From Telluria mixta (GTDB taxonomy: Bacteria > Pseudomonadota > Gammaproteobacteria > Burkholderiales > Burkholderiaceae_D): 64,000 nucleotides of DNA. Numbering within the stretch: position 1 is the stretch's first letter; each line of letters begins with the position of its first letter. This document shows, in pieces, positions 18,267-28,188 of the stretch. The stretch spans positions 372,001-436,000 of the forward strand of contig NZ_CP119520.1 of NCBI RefSeq assembly GCF_029223865.1, given 5' to 3'. The notes under the pieces are model-generated. The model searched no databases. It saw nothing but the letters and a program-made list of their open reading frames with translations, and was not told the DNA's origin. Made by a program: the position numbers and the translations under genes.

Positions 18267-19235
18267 TCAGCTTTCGACTGTGCCCAGCTTGCCGAGGCAG
18301 CGGCGCTGGAAGTTGTCGAGACCGTCGGTGACGAAGTCGTCGTCCTCGTCGATCACATGGCTGTCGATCAGCATCCGCAGCTTGGCGATGCGGTCGCCCA
18401 GCGCGAGCGCTTGCGCCAGGTTCTCGTCGCCTGCATCGCCGGCATGCGCGATGGCGTCGGCAACCTCCTGCGGGAAGTCCCAGTGCTTCGCGATGGCGGC
18501 CGACAGCAGGCGGCCTTCGGCCAGCAACTGCGCCCCGAATTCGCTGGAACCGGGCACCTTGTTCTCTTCGCAGAGGCGATCGGCCAGGCGGAAACCGACG
18601 ACGAGACCCAGGTTCTGCATCAGGCCGGAGAGATAGGCTTCGAACGCCCCCGCAGTCAGGCCGGGCGCCATCAGGCTGGCGGCCAGCGCGCATTTCTCGG
18701 ACTGGGCCCAGACGTGCGGCGCCGCCAGGCGCGTGAAACCGGTCGTCTGCAGCTTGATGATCGGCCGGAACGCGACGCGCGCCAGCAGCATGCGCAAGCC
18801 GTTCTGGCCCAGCATCATGAGGGCCGCCTCGACCGTCTTCACGGGCGACATCGGCCGGTAATAGGCGCTGTTCGCCTCGCGGATGACTTCGGCCACGAGC
18901 ACGACATCCTGCGCGACCTGGCGCGCCAGATCGGCATTCGACGCCTCGTCCTGCAGGCTGCGCAGCAGTTGCGGGATCACTTCGGGCACGCGCGGCACCA
19001 GTTCGGCCGCACTCGCCGGATCGCGCGCGAGCGCGCGCACCTGGTCGAGGATCGCCGTCTGGACGGCGTCCGAGGCGTCGTAGCCGGAGGACGCGGTCAG
19101 CCAGCGGTAATACGTGGCCTCGATTTCGGCGGGAATGCCACCCGGGTGTTCGTCCGCCTCCGCCGCGGCGGGAGCCGCCTTGGTGTCGGCCGTGTTGTCG
19201 GAACCGCCCCGGAGGCGGCTGATCCAGTTTTTCAT
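18267..19235 (-). CDS. HDOD-domain protein
   Basis: This 322-residue cytoplasmic protein begins with a low-complexity Ala/Asp-rich leader (to about residue 35). An HDOD domain follows (about 80-275; RQVAQDVVLVAEVIREANSA and VKTVEAALMMLGQNGLRMLL are the recognisable blocks). HDOD proteins are catalytically inactive relatives of HD phosphohydrolases and serve as scaffolds in signalling, often with c-di-GMP or chemotaxis proteins. The ATG at 19235 starts the conserved product MKNWISRLRGG; a longer frame upstream is antisense to other genes. It stands alone, with no co-directional neighbour within 100 bp. Confidence 0.83.
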   Translation of the reverse strand: MKNWISRLRGGSDNTADTKAAPAAAEADEHPGGIPAEIEATYYRWLTASSGYDASDAVQTAILDQVRALARDPASAAELVPRVPEVIPQLLRSLQDEASNADLARQVAQDVVLVAEVIREANSAYYRPMSPVKTVEAALMMLGQNGLRMLLARVAFRPIIKLQTTGFTRLAAPHVWAQSEKCALAASLMAPGLTAGAFEAYLSGLMQNLGLVVGFRLADRLCEENKVPGSSEFGAQLLAEGRLLSAAIAKHWDFPQEVADAIAHAGDAGDENLAQALALGDRIAKLRMLIDSHVIDEDDDFVTDGLDNFQRRCLGKLGTVES

Positions 19236-19360
19236 AGGCGTTGGGGCTGCGCAGCGATCATGAGCCCTATTGTAGTCCTGTTGCAGGCTGCGCGCGAAGT
19301 ACCTCAGGCGGAATGATGCCGCAAGGCAACAAACCGCCGGCTCGCATTGTCGGAAATGAA

Positions 19361-20104
19361 TCAGCGCGACGCCGCCAGGGCCTCGGCATCCGCGCCCGCG
19401 GGAATGCGCATCGGCGCAGCAGGATCCGTCACGGCCCGCCAGACCGCCTGCGCGACGTCCTGCGCCTGCGTGACCGGCCCCGGCTCGCGCATGCCGTTGA
19501 ACACCTCGTCCAGCAGCGGCGCGTACTCCGCCGGCACATCGCCCTGCATGAGCGCGCGGGCATTCTCGCCGAAGCTCGTGGCGGGCGCGCGGCCCGGCAG
19601 CACGAGGCGCGCCCGGATGCCCAGCGGCGCCAGTTCCAGCGCCAGCGATTCCGTGAACGCATTCACCGCCGCCTTGCTGCCCCGGTAGACCGACAGCAGC
19701 GGCATGGGCGCGAGGGTGACGACCGACGTGACGTTCACGATCACGCCCGCGTGCCGGGCGCGCATGGCCGGCAGCACGGCCTGCGTCATCGCGATCGTGC
19801 CGAGCGTGTTCGCCTCGAACACGGCACGCGCCGTCTCCATCGACACGGCTTCCAGCGGATTGATCACGCCGACGCCGGCATTGTTGACGAGCGCGTCGAC
19901 CGGTCCCGCCGCGGCGATGGCGGCGCGGATGCTGTCCGCATCCGTCACGTCCAGCGCGACGATGCGCAGGCGGCTCGATGCCGGCAGCAGGTCCGTGCGC
20001 GGCGTGCGCATCGTGGCGACGACGTGCCAGTCGTTTGCGAGGAAATGGCGGGCGATTTCGAGGCCGAAGCCGGACGAGCAGCCGGTGATCATGACGGTTT
20101 TCAT
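19361..20104 (-). CDS. Short-chain dehydrogenase/reductase (SDR)
   Basis: This 247-residue classical SDR has the NAD(P)-binding TGCSSGFG (residues 7-14), NNAG at 74-77 and a catalytic triad of Ser127, Tyr140 and Lys144 (YRGSK). An Arg after the second beta-strand (TMRTPR) suggests NADP preference. It would oxidise or reduce an alcohol/ketone substrate that cannot be named. An AraC-type regulator starts divergently 97 bp away and probably controls it. Confidence 0.9.
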   Translation of the reverse strand: MKTVMITGCSSGFGLEIARHFLANDWHVVATMRTPRTDLLPASSRLRIVALDVTDADSIRAAIAAAGPVDALVNNAGVGVINPLEAVSMETARAVFEANTLGTIAMTQAVLPAMRARHAGVIVNVTSVVTLAPMPLLSVYRGSKAAVNAFTESLALELAPLGIRARLVLPGRAPATSFGENARALMQGDVPAEYAPLLDEVFNGMREPGPVTQAQDVAQAVWRAVTDPAAPMRIPAGADAEALAASR

Positions 20105-20201
20105 GGGAACTCCTGTGTGGGTTGGCGATACCAGAACGATACCCGTCGAAGTCCGGACGCGCTACAATCGCCAGTCCACGATACTTTTGTGAGAGTCCGG
20201 A

Positions 20202-21098
20202 ATGATCGATCCCTTGACCGACGTGGTCGGCCTGCTGCGGCCGGGCGTGCGCTTCACGAAGCTCGTCGGCGCGGCGGGGCGCTGGGGCGTGCGACGCACG
20301 GAAACGGGCCAGCCGACGTATTGCGCCATACTCGACGGCACGTGTCTGCTGACTGTCGACGACATGGATCCCATCGCGCTCGAACCCGGCGACTTCGTGC
20401 TGATCCCCGCCACGTACGCGTTTGCGATGTCCAGCCTGCGCCCGCCGCCCGCACGCGACTTCGACAAGCCTCCCGCGCAGGTCGCGCCCGGCGAAGTCCG
20501 CCACGGCACGCCCGACGGCGCGCCCGACGTGCGCTTCCTCATCGGCCATTGCGAGTTCGCGGCGCCCGACGCGGCCCTGCTCGTATCCCTGCTGCCGCGC
20601 GTCGTGTACGTGCGCGGCGAGCCCCGGCTGGCCACGCTCGTGCAACTGGCGAACGACGAATCGCGCGCGCAGCGTCCCGCACGCGAGGTCGTGCTGGCGC
20701 GCCTGCTGGAAGTACTGCTGATCGAAGCGCTGCGCGGGGCAACCGGGACGCAGCCTTCGCCGGGCCTCGTGCGCGGCCTCGCGGACGCGCGCCTCGCGAA
20801 CGCACTGCGCGCGCTGCATGCGGCCCCCGCCCGTGCCTGGACGGTGGCCGACCTCGCACGCGAGGCGGCGCTGTCGCGCTCCGCCTTCTTCGACCGTTTC
20901 AGCCGCACCGTCGGCATGGCGCCGATGACGTACCTGCTGACCTGGCGGATGGCGCTGGCGCAAGACCTGCTGCGCCGCGGCGCGGGCAGCGTCGCCGAGG
21001 TGGCCGAGCGTGTCGGCTACAGCTCCGCGAGCACGTTCACGGTCGCCTTCGCGCGGCACGTGGGGCAGCCGCCCGCGCGCTATGCACGCGCGGCCTGA
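20202..21098 (+). CDS. AraC-family regulator with N-terminal cupin
   Basis: This 298-residue protein has a cupin-like ligand domain (about 10-165, the AraC cupin_6 type) followed by a two-helix-turn-helix AraC DNA-binding domain (about 195-295; REAALSRSAFFDRFSRTVG and AERVGYSSASTFTVAFARH). The divergent SDR gene is the likely target; such cupin-AraC proteins often control adjacent oxidoreductases. The stop at 21098 is convergent with pepA (21104). Confidence 0.88.
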   Translation: MIDPLTDVVGLLRPGVRFTKLVGAAGRWGVRRTETGQPTYCAILDGTCLLTVDDMDPIALEPGDFVLIPATYAFAMSSLRPPPARDFDKPPAQVAPGEVRHGTPDGAPDVRFLIGHCEFAAPDAALLVSLLPRVVYVRGEPRLATLVQLANDESRAQRPAREVVLARLLEVLLIEALRGATGTQPSPGLVRGLADARLANALRALHAAPARAWTVADLAREAALSRSAFFDRFSRTVGMAPMTYLLTWRMALAQDLLRRGAGSVAEVAERVGYSSASTFTVAFARHVGQPPARYARAA

Positions 21099-21103
21099 AG
21101 GTG

Positions 21104-22576
21104 CTACCGTCCTGCCCGGGCGCGCAGGAACGCGACGAGCAACGGCACCGGCCGGCCGCTGGCCCCCTTGGCACCGCCCTGCTCCCACGCCGTGCCGGCG
21201 ATATCGAGATGCGCCCAGGTGTAGGCGCGCGTGAAATGCTCGAGGAAGCAGGCCGCCGTGATGCTGCCCGCTCCCGGCGTGCCCAGGTTGGCCAGGTCGG
21301 CGCAGGCCGACTTGATCTGCTCCTGGTACGCATCGTCGAGCGGCATCCGCCAGGCCGGGTCGCCGCTGGCGCTTCCGGCGGCGATCAGCGCATCGGCCAG
21401 CCGGTCGTGTTCGGGGTCGGACCGCGTGAAGAGCCCCGAACGGTGGTGGCCGAGCGCAGAGACGCAGGCGCCGGTCAGGGTCGCGATGTCGACCACGGCG
21501 GCGGGCTTGAAGCGCGCCGCGTAGGCCAGCGCATCGCACAGGACGAGGCGCCCTTCCGCATCCGTGTTCTGCACTTCCACGGTCAGGCCGCTCATCGACG
21601 TGATGACGTCGCCGGGTTTCACGGCGCGGCCGGACGGCAGGTTCTCGCAGGCCGGGACGAGGCCGATCACGTTCAGCGGCAGGTGCATCTCCGCGATGGC
21701 GCGGAACGTCCCGAGCACCGCCGCCGCGCCGCACATATCGTATTTCATCTCCTCCATGCCCGCGCCGGGCTTGAGCGAGAGGCCGCCTGAGTCGAACGTG
21801 ATGCCCTTACCCACCAGGACCACCGGCGCCTCGCCCGGCTTGCCGCCTTTGTGCTTCAGGACGATGAACTGCGGCGGCACCTCGCTGCCCTCGGCCACCG
21901 CCAGCAGGCAGCCCATGCCCAGCCGCGCGACCTGCGTGCGGCCCAGCACCTGCACGCCGCAGCCCCAGTCGCGGCCCAGCTGCCGTGCCGCGTCGGCCAG
22001 GTGAGCCGGTGTGCAGATGTTCGCCGGCAGGTCGCCCAGCGTCTTGCACAGGTCCACGCCATTGGCCATGGCACATGCCTGGGCCAGGGCGGCCTTCGCC
22101 GCCGCGTCAGGCGTCGCCGCGAGCACGATGCGCCGGACGCCCGCCGCCGGCGCATCCTTCCGGCTTTTCAATGCATCGCGCCGGAACACGCCCGCGCGCG
22201 CGGCCGCGACCACGCACGCGATGGCCCAGGCGCGGTCGCTCCCGGCCACGTCGTCGAACGGCAGCGCGACGGTCGCCTGCGCCGTGCCCAGTGTGGCGAA
22301 CACACCCAGCATGGCACGCACCGCCGTCGCGAATGCCGCCTGCGTGAGCGCGCCCTCGTCGCCCAGTCCGACCAGCAGCACGCGCGCCGCGCCGCCGACG
22401 CCATGCAGCAACAGCGTGGAACCCGGCTTGCCGCTGATATCGCCGGAGCGCAGCGCCAGCGTGATGGCGTCGTCCCCGTCCAGCGCGCGTGCCTGCGCCG
22501 ACAGGCACCGTTGCTCGAATACCCCCACGGCGATGCAGCCGCTCCGTTTGTCGCTTTCCCTGATACTGAAATCCAT
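21104..22576 (-). CDS. pepA: Leucyl aminopeptidase (M17 family)
   Basis: This 490-residue M17 metallo-aminopeptidase has the metal- and substrate-binding segment [11 protein letters not shown], the catalytic region [10 protein letters not shown], and the signature [10 protein letters not shown]. It is a hexameric cytoplasmic di-zinc/manganese enzyme that removes N-terminal residues such as Leu from peptides. It is the last gene of the minus-strand run with kynA, kynU and the D-glutamate genes (14 bp after kynA), so here it probably finishes hydrolysis of imported oligopeptides rather than serving only protein turnover. Confidence 0.9.
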   Translation of the reverse strand: MDFSIRESDKRSGCIAVGVFEQRCLSAQARALDGDDAITLALRSGDISGKPGSTLLLHGVGGAARVLLVGLGDEGALTQAAFATAVRAMLGVFATLGTAQATVALPFDDVAGSDRAWAIACVVAAARAGVFRRDALKSRKDAPAAGVRRIVLAATPDAAAKAALAQACAMANGVDLCKTLGDLPANICTPAHLADAARQLGRDWGCGVQVLGRTQVARLGMGCLLAVAEGSEVPPQFIVLKHKGGKPGEAPVVLVGKGITFDSGGLSLKPGAGMEEMKYDMCGAAAVLGTFRAIAEMHLPLNVIGLVPACENLPSGRAVKPGDVITSMSGLTVEVQNTDAEGRLVLCDALAYAARFKPAAVVDIATLTGACVSALGHHRSGLFTRSDPEHDRLADALIAAGSASGDPAWRMPLDDAYQEQIKSACADLANLGTPGAGSITAACFLEHFTRAYTWAHLDIAGTAWEQGGAKGASGRPVPLLVAFLRARAGR

Positions 22577-22589
22577 GCGTCCTCTCGTC

Positions 22590-23420
22590 CTAGATCTCGG
22601 TGCGCAGCGCGAACAGTTCCGGGAACAAAACCGTCTCGAGCATCTTGCGCAAATAGCCGACGCCGTTCGTGCCGCCCGTGCCGGGCTTCATGCCGATGAT
22701 GCGTTCCACCGTCGCCACATGGCGGAAGCGCCACAGCCGCATCGCCGTTTCCAGGTCGACCAGCTTTTCCGCCAGCGCGTACAGGGGCCAGTGGCGCTGC
22801 GGGTCACCATATACGTCCTGCCAGGCGGCCAGCACCGAGTCATCGGCGACCGCCGGCGACGTCCGCTCGCCCGCCAGGCGGTCCGGCGCGATGGCGAAGC
22901 CGCGCCGCGCCAGCAGCATGACGGCTTCGTCGTACAGCGACGGCGTCCGCAGCTCCCGCTCCAGCTGCGCATGGCGCGCCGCCACGCCGGCATGCACGGC
23001 CAGCATCGCGGCGTTCTTGTTACCGAGGATGAATTCGATCTCGCGGTACTGCCACGACTGGAAACCGGACGATTTGCCCAGGTAGCCGCGCAGCGCCGTG
23101 TATTCCGGCGGGGTCATCGTCGCCAGCACGTCCCACGCGTGCACCAGCTGGTCCATGATGCGCGCCACGCGCGTCAGCATCTTGCACGCGTGCGCCAGCT
23201 CGTCCCGTTGCAGCGCGGCGCGCACGGCACGCAGCTCGTGCAGCATCAGCTTCATCCACAGCTCGCTGGTCTGGTGCTGGACGATGAACAGCATCTCGTC
23301 GTGCGCAGGCGACAGCGGCTGCTGCGCCGCGAGGATCGGCTCGAGCGCGAGATAGTCGCCGTAGCTCATCGATGCCGAGAAGTCCATCTGCGCACCGTGC
23401 CACTCTCCTGTGTTTTTCAT
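22590..23420 (-). CDS. kynA: Tryptophan 2,3-dioxygenase
   Basis: This 276-residue haem dioxygenase converts L-Trp to N-formylkynurenine, the first step of the kynurenine pathway. Family blocks are plain: [44 protein letters not shown] and the C-terminal [20 protein letters not shown], which includes the proximal haem His. The ATG at 23420 has GGAGACAG before it; a TTG four codons further upstream in the same frame is a less likely start. The gene follows kynU by 12 bp. The intervening formamidase (kynB) normally needed is absent from this locus. Confidence 0.95.
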   Translation of the reverse strand: MKNTGEWHGAQMDFSASMSYGDYLALEPILAAQQPLSPAHDEMLFIVQHQTSELWMKLMLHELRAVRAALQRDELAHACKMLTRVARIMDQLVHAWDVLATMTPPEYTALRGYLGKSSGFQSWQYREIEFILGNKNAAMLAVHAGVAARHAQLERELRTPSLYDEAVMLLARRGFAIAPDRLAGERTSPAVADDSVLAAWQDVYGDPQRHWPLYALAEKLVDLETAMRLWRFRHVATVERIIGMKPGTGGTNGVGYLRKMLETVLFPELFALRTEI

Positions 23421-23432
23421 CTCTGTCTCCAA

Positions 23433-24686
23433 TCACGTCACCGCGCTTCGTTCCGCCGCGACGTCGTAGTCTTCATGTTCGAGGATCTGCCGCAGGATCT
23501 CGACGGCATCCCACACGTCCGCATGGCTGATGTACAGCGCATTGAAGCCGAAGCGCAGCAGGGCCGGCTCGCGGTAGTCGCCGATCACGCCGCGTCCGAT
23601 CAGCGCGGCCATGACGCCGAAACCGTGCGGATGCGCGAAACTGACATGGCTGCCGCGCCGTGCGTGCTCGCGCGGGGTGACCAGATCGAGCCCGTGACCG
23701 GCGCAGCGCGTCTCCACCAGGTCAATGAACAGGTCGGTCAGCGCCAGCGACTTCGCACGCACCGCCGCCATCGTCGTCAGCGCATACACGTCCAGTCCCG
23801 TCTCGACCAGCGCCATCGACACGATCGGCTGCGTGCCGCACAGCGCCCGCGCGATGCCGTCGGCAGGCGCGAATTCGGGTGCCATCGCGAACGGCGCGAC
23901 ATGCCCCCACCAGCCGGACAACGGCGTCGCAAAGCCGACCTGGTGGCGCCGCGGCACCCAGATGAAGGCCGGCGCGCCGGGACCGCCGTTGAGGTATTTG
24001 TAGGTGCACCCGACGGCGAAGTCGGCGCCGTCGCGGTCGACGGCGAGCGGCACCGCGCCGGCCGAATGGGCCAGGTCCCACACCGTCAGCGCGCCCCGTT
24101 CATGGGCATGCGCACTGAGGGCCGCCATGTCGTGCTGGTAGCCGGTGCGGTAATTCACGTGCGTCAGCATCACCACCGCCGTGTCGTCGTCGATCGCTTG
24201 CGGCAGCGCGGCGGCCGAGTCCACCATCTTGACCGTATAGCCGCGCGCGAGCCAGGCGGACAGGCCTTGTGCGATGTAGAGATCCGTCGGAAAGTTGCCG
24301 CGCTCGGTGACGATGACGCGCCGGCCGCCGTTGCGCGGATGCCGCGCCTGCACGGCCACGGCCGCGGCCAGCGCCTTGAACAGGTTGATGGACGTCGTGT
24401 CGGTGACCACCACTTCGCCCGCGCCCGCACCGATCAGCGGCGCGATCCTGTCGCCCAGGCGCCTGGGCAGGTCGAACCAGCCGGCCGTGTTCCAGCTGCG
24501 GATCAGGCCCTCGCTCCACTCCGCGCGGATCACCTGCGCGGCGCGTGCCTGCGCGGCGCGCGGTGCGGCCCCCAGCGAATTCCCGTCCAGGTAGATCACG
24601 CCCTCGGGCAGGTCGAAATGCGCGCGCAACGGCGCGAGCGGATCCCGCGCATCGAGCGCGATGCAGTCTTGTCGGTTCATGGCCAT
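23433..24686 (-). CDS. kynU: Kynureninase
   Basis: This 417-residue PLP enzyme cleaves kynurenine to anthranilate and alanine. Visible features are LDGNSLGA near residue 34, the PLP-phosphate region TDTTSINLF, Asp204 in VWDLAHS and the Schiff-base Lys230 in [12 protein letters not shown]. The start ATG 24686 overlaps the upstream epimerase stop (TGATG, one base), showing translational coupling. kynU and kynA are embedded in what looks like a peptide and D-glutamate catabolic operon, instead of the more usual kynBUA cluster. Confidence 0.95.
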   Translation of the reverse strand: MAMNRQDCIALDARDPLAPLRAHFDLPEGVIYLDGNSLGAAPRAAQARAAQVIRAEWSEGLIRSWNTAGWFDLPRRLGDRIAPLIGAGAGEVVVTDTTSINLFKALAAAVAVQARHPRNGGRRVIVTERGNFPTDLYIAQGLSAWLARGYTVKMVDSAAALPQAIDDDTAVVMLTHVNYRTGYQHDMAALSAHAHERGALTVWDLAHSAGAVPLAVDRDGADFAVGCTYKYLNGGPGAPAFIWVPRRHQVGFATPLSGWWGHVAPFAMAPEFAPADGIARALCGTQPIVSMALVETGLDVYALTTMAAVRAKSLALTDLFIDLVETRCAGHGLDLVTPREHARRGSHVSFAHPHGFGVMAALIGRGVIGDYREPALLRFGFNALYISHADVWDAVEILRQILEHEDYDVAAERSAVT

Positions 24687-25672
24687 CACCCCCAGACACC
24701 CGCATCCGCCGCATCCAGCAGCGCCGCCGTATAGCGCATGCCCGGCGACCGGTCCTCGCGCAGCAGCAGCGGTCCGTCCAGGTCGACGTAGGCGCAATCC
24801 TGAGCCACGAGGTGGGCGGGCGCCATCGCCAGCGATGTCCCGCCCATGTTGCCCACCATGAGGCCGAATCCCCGCGCGCGCGCGGCTTGCGCCAGCAGCA
24901 GCGCCTCGGTGAGGCCGCCGCACTTGTCGAGCTTGATGTTCACGAACTGGTAGCGGCCGGCCAGGTTGTCGAGCGACGTGCGGTCGGTGCAGGATTCGTC
25001 CGCCGCCAGCGCAATCGTGGCCGCCAGGCCGTCGAGCTGCGCGTCGGTCCCGCGCGGCACGGGCTGCTCGACCAGTTCGACGCCATGGGCCTTCAGCTCG
25101 GGCAGGATGCGCTCCAGCAGCCGGCGGTCCCACGCCTGGTTGGCGTCGATGACGAGCCGCGCCTGCGGGTGCTCCTCGCGCGCCCAGCGCACCATGTCGA
25201 CGTGGCGCGTGGCATCGGCCTTCAGCTTCAGCAGCGGAAACCGGCGCGCGGCGCGGATCTTGCGGCGCACGTCCGCTTCGCCGCCCAGGCCGATGGTGTA
25301 CGCGGTCAGGACACGGCCCGCCTGGGCGCGACCGGCCAGCTCCCACACGTGCCGGCCCGCCTGCTTCGCGCGCAGGTCCCACAGGGCGCAGTCGAGCGCA
25401 TTGCGCGCGCCGCCGGGCGGCAGCCAGCGCATCAGGTCCGCGCCCGCCGTATCGGCGCGCAGCAACGGCCGCACGGCGTCGACCTGCGCCGCGATCGACG
25501 CCAGTGTTTCGCCGTCGTAGGAGACGCCGGCCGCCTCGCCGCGGCCGGCGCGTCCCTGCGCGTCGCGCAGCGTCACGACGAGCACGTCGACGTCGGTCAT
25601 CGTTTCACGCGCGATTTCGAACGGTTCGCGCAGGGGCCAGCTTTCGATGGCGATGGTGCATTCAAGCGTCAT
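24686..25672 (-). CDS. dgcA: Enolase-superfamily epimerase/racemase, DgcA-type
   Basis: This 328-residue muconate-lactonising-subgroup enolase-superfamily protein has the acid/base lysine motif LKLKAD (K149, K151), metal ligands D176 (VIDANQAW), E202 (VEQPV) and D225 (AADES), and a second catalytic lysine at about 250 (NIKLDKCGG). General annotation is dipeptide (L-Ala-D/L-Glu) epimerase. Because it directly follows a DUF1611/DgcN gene with an 11-bp overlap, the likelier role is DgcA, the racemase of N-acetyl-D-glutamate in the D-glutamate catabolic pathway. The family is certain; the DgcA substrate is inferred from gene pairing. Confidence 0.8.
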   Translation of the reverse strand: MTLECTIAIESWPLREPFEIARETMTDVDVLVVTLRDAQGRAGRGEAAGVSYDGETLASIAAQVDAVRPLLRADTAGADLMRWLPPGGARNALDCALWDLRAKQAGRHVWELAGRAQAGRVLTAYTIGLGGEADVRRKIRAARRFPLLKLKADATRHVDMVRWAREEHPQARLVIDANQAWDRRLLERILPELKAHGVELVEQPVPRGTDAQLDGLAATIALAADESCTDRTSLDNLAGRYQFVNIKLDKCGGLTEALLLAQAARARGFGLMVGNMGGTSLAMAPAHLVAQDCAYVDLDGPLLLREDRSPGMRYTAALLDAADAGVWG

Positions 25673-26690
25673 GATGGGTCTCCTCCGGTTGAACGATGGC
25701 GGCGGTCAGCGCCTCGACGCCGCCGCGCAGCGGGTCGACGACCGGCAGTCCGAGCTCGGCGCCGGTCCGGTCGCGGTACGCAGCCCACTGCGCGTCGTCA
25801 AGCGCGGACGAATTGACGCTGATGCCGATGCAGCGGATGGCGGGGTTGGTGAGGCGTCCCGCCCGCAGGTACGCATCGATGGCGTCGGCCAGCCGCGGCG
25901 TGGGAAAGGCCGGCAAGGCATCCAGCGCGGTGCGGCCGGGTTCGTGGCACAGCACGAGCGCATCCGGCTGCGACCCGTGCAGCAGGCCCAGGCTGACGCC
26001 CGCGTAGGCCGGATGGAACAGCGAGCCCTGGCCCTCGATGACGTCCCAGTGGTCGCCCGCGTTGTCCGGCGACAGGTGCTCGGCGGCGCCGGCGATGAAG
26101 TCGGCCACGACGGCATCGATGGCGACGCCGCTGCCGGCGATCATGATCCCGGTCTGGCCGGTGGCGCGGAACGTGGCCGGGATGCCCCGCGCCTGCAGCG
26201 AACGCGTGACCGCCAGCGCCGTGTATTTTTTACCCAGCGCGCAATCGGTGCCGACAGTCAGCAGGCGGCGGCCCGCGCGTTTGCGGCCGGTTCCGGTCAC
26301 GCGCGGCCAGGCGCCGTGGCGCACGTCGTGCAGCTGCACTTGCGCCGCCGTGGCCGCGCGCACGAGTTCCGGAAAATCGTTCAGGCGGGTATGCAGGCCG
26401 CTGACGATGTCGAGGCCCGCGTCGACGGCCTCGAACAGGGTCGGCAGCCAGTGCGGCGGCAGCTGCCCGCCGGCCGGGGCGATCCCGATCAGCAGCGAGC
26501 CGGCGCCGGCGGCGACCGCCTCGGCGATGCCCATGGCGGGCATGCCGGTGCTGACCGCCGCACCGGCAAAGCGCAGTTCGCCGACGACGTCGTCGGGGCA
26601 CCACTGGGCGACGCCGAGCGCGGTCTTGGCATCGACCGGCGTCCGGGCGTCGCCCAGGAAGAGCAGATAAGGTTTGCGAAGTACGAGCAT
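25662..26690 (-). CDS. dgcN: DUF1611 protein, DgcN-type D-glutamate N-acetyltransferase
   Basis: This 342-residue DUF1611 protein has a Rossmann-like N-terminal domain, a P-loop-like GTDCALGKKYT (about 147-157) and conserved VIEGQGSLFHPAY and SVNSSAL blocks. DUF1611 members named DgcN N-acetylate D-glutamate as the first step in its breakdown; the partner racemase gene overlaps its 3' end by 11 bp here, the arrangement expected for dgcN-dgcA. Acetyl donor and specificity are not visible in the sequence. An intracellular enzyme. It follows the M81 peptidase gene by 25 bp. It could act on a different D-amino acid. Confidence 0.78.
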   Translation of the reverse strand: MLVLRKPYLLFLGDARTPVDAKTALGVAQWCPDDVVGELRFAGAAVSTGMPAMGIAEAVAAGAGSLLIGIAPAGGQLPPHWLPTLFEAVDAGLDIVSGLHTRLNDFPELVRAATAAQVQLHDVRHGAWPRVTGTGRKRAGRRLLTVGTDCALGKKYTALAVTRSLQARGIPATFRATGQTGIMIAGSGVAIDAVVADFIAGAAEHLSPDNAGDHWDVIEGQGSLFHPAYAGVSLGLLHGSQPDALVLCHEPGRTALDALPAFPTPRLADAIDAYLRAGRLTNPAIRCIGISVNSSALDDAQWAAYRDRTGAELGLPVVDPLRGGVEALTAAIVQPEETHHDA

Positions 26691-26715
26691 GAAAATTCCG
26701 TTGGGTGAGTTTGAT

Positions 26716-28188
26716 TCAGGACCAGTCCGCGTGCGGTCGGGCCACCCGCGGCCAGTAATCGGGCTGGCGCACGCGGTAGGGAATGGCGGCGAAATCGGGC
26801 GCGACGGCGCCCGGCGTGGCGGCGTAGAACACGGCCCGCGCGATCGGCGCGCATTCGGCGTAAAAATGGACGGCGGACTTGACGACCACGAGCTTCTTGT
26901 CGGCGAGGCTCATCCCGACGCCGGTGAAGGCGTCCGGTGCGAAGATCTGGCCGCGCACCGACGCGAGCAGGAGATGCACGTCATTGGCTGCTTCGAGCCA
27001 GACGCACGTTCCCATGGGTGCCCGTCCGCCGATGGCGGCGGCGCTCTGGCTGTGATCGTCGACCACGGCCCTTACCGTCACGCGCAGGTCGACCGGCTGC
27101 CCGGAACTGGGCCCGCATTTGCCGCCGACGCGCAGGTCGAGCGTCGCGCCGACGCCGGCGTCGCGGCAGATGTGGATCGCGCCGAGGTCCCAGAACGCGC
27201 CGATGGCGACGTTGCCGATACCACGCTCGAGCAGGCGCCGCAGGATGAACGTCGCGTCGCCGGGCGCGCCGCCGCCGGGGTTGTCGGCCATGTCGGCGAG
27301 TACCAGCGGACCGCTCGCCTGCGCCACGACCTGGTCGAGCGCGGCGTCGAGCGCGATCACCGGAGCGCCGACCTGCTCCCGCAGCGCCCAGAACTCACGG
27401 GCCAGCTGTTCGGCCAGCGCGGCGGCTCGCACCGGATCATCGTCCGTGACCACCCACAGGCGCGCGCCGCCATCGGCCACGTCGCCCCAGGGGAAGCCGT
27501 GGCCGAGCGAGACCGACAGCACGCCGTCGCGCCCCTCGAACGACTGCATGCGCCGCACGAAGCTTGCCATCGGCTCGCGCGTCGTCTGCCACGTGCCGAC
27601 CATCCTGCAGTCGAAGACGGCCGTGGTGGGCCGCACGCGGCCGGCGTACATGTCGACGAGAATGCGGTACAGCTCCCGCGCGCGGTCCGCGATGTCCGTA
27701 TGCGGGTATTCCTTGACGGCGATGAGGACGTCCGCCGAGGTGCGCATCGATTCCGTGAAGTGGCAGTGCAGGTCGAGCTCCGCGCCGACGGGCACCTCGG
27801 GACCGACGATGGCGCGCACGCGCGCCAGCACGTCGCCTTCGCAATCGTCGTAGCCGTCCGCCACCATCGCGCCATGCAGCATGAGCTGCACGGCGTCGAC
27901 CGGCATCGCGGCGCGCAGGTCGGCCAGCAGCTGGTCGCGCAAGTCCTCGTAGACGGCGCGCACGGTGCGGCCGGCCGGTTCGGCCAGCGCGCACGGGCCC
28001 TCCGCGACCTCGTGGCCGTCGGCTTCCATCAGCGTGCGGAACGCATGCAGGACGGCGCCCGTGCTGTCGGGCGCCTCCGTGCTGCCGTCGCCGCGGTAGA
28101 TGCCGCATTCCTCGAACGCGCCGTAGCCGGTCGGCGTGGGCGAGAACGTGTTCGTCTCCGTGGCCAGTTGGGCAATGAAGAATTTCAT
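26716..28188 (-). CDS. M81-family metallopeptidase, MlrC-type
   Basis: This 490-residue protein has the M81/DUF1485 N-terminal domain (ETNTFSP at 11-17, LHGAM at 104-108, ELDLHCHF at 137-144, EYPHTD at 160-165) and an MlrC C-terminal domain (from about 300: LADMADNPGGGAPGD). In microcystin-degrading sphingomonads MlrC is a zinc peptidase that cleaves linearised peptide bonds next to Adda and D-Glu; this family member probably hydrolyses peptides with unusual or D-residues. It would be cytoplasmic or periplasm-proximal, as no signal peptide is present. ATG 28188 overlaps the upstream serine hydrolase stop by four bases (ATGA). A longer in-frame upstream start is antisense or non-homologous. 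Confidence 0.86.
   Translation of the reverse strand: MKFFIAQLATETNTFSPTPTGYGAFEECGIYRGDGSTEAPDSTGAVLHAFRTLMEADGHEVAEGPCALAEPAGRTVRAVYEDLRDQLLADLRAAMPVDAVQLMLHGAMVADGYDDCEGDVLARVRAIVGPEVPVGAELDLHCHFTESMRTSADVLIAVKEYPHTDIADRARELYRILVDMYAGRVRPTTAVFDCRMVGTWQTTREPMASFVRRMQSFEGRDGVLSVSLGHGFPWGDVADGGARLWVVTDDDPVRAAALAEQLAREFWALREQVGAPVIALDAALDQVVAQASGPLVLADMADNPGGGAPGDATFILRRLLERGIGNVAIGAFWDLGAIHICRDAGVGATLDLRVGGKCGPSSGQPVDLRVTVRAVVDDHSQSAAAIGGRAPMGTCVWLEAANDVHLLLASVRGQIFAPDAFTGVGMSLADKKLVVVKSAVHFYAECAPIARAVFYAATPGAVAPDFAAIPYRVRQPDYWPRVARPHADWS

Noticed and set aside
18267..21734. A 1155-residue minus-strand frame spanning the HDOD, SDR and AraC/pepA region
   Set aside because: Only its last 322 codons (HDOD protein) show protein-like sequence; the rest is antisense or out-of-frame to well supported genes.
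23421..23432. TTG start for tryptophan dioxygenase
   Set aside because: ATG 23420 has a better-spaced ribosome-binding site.
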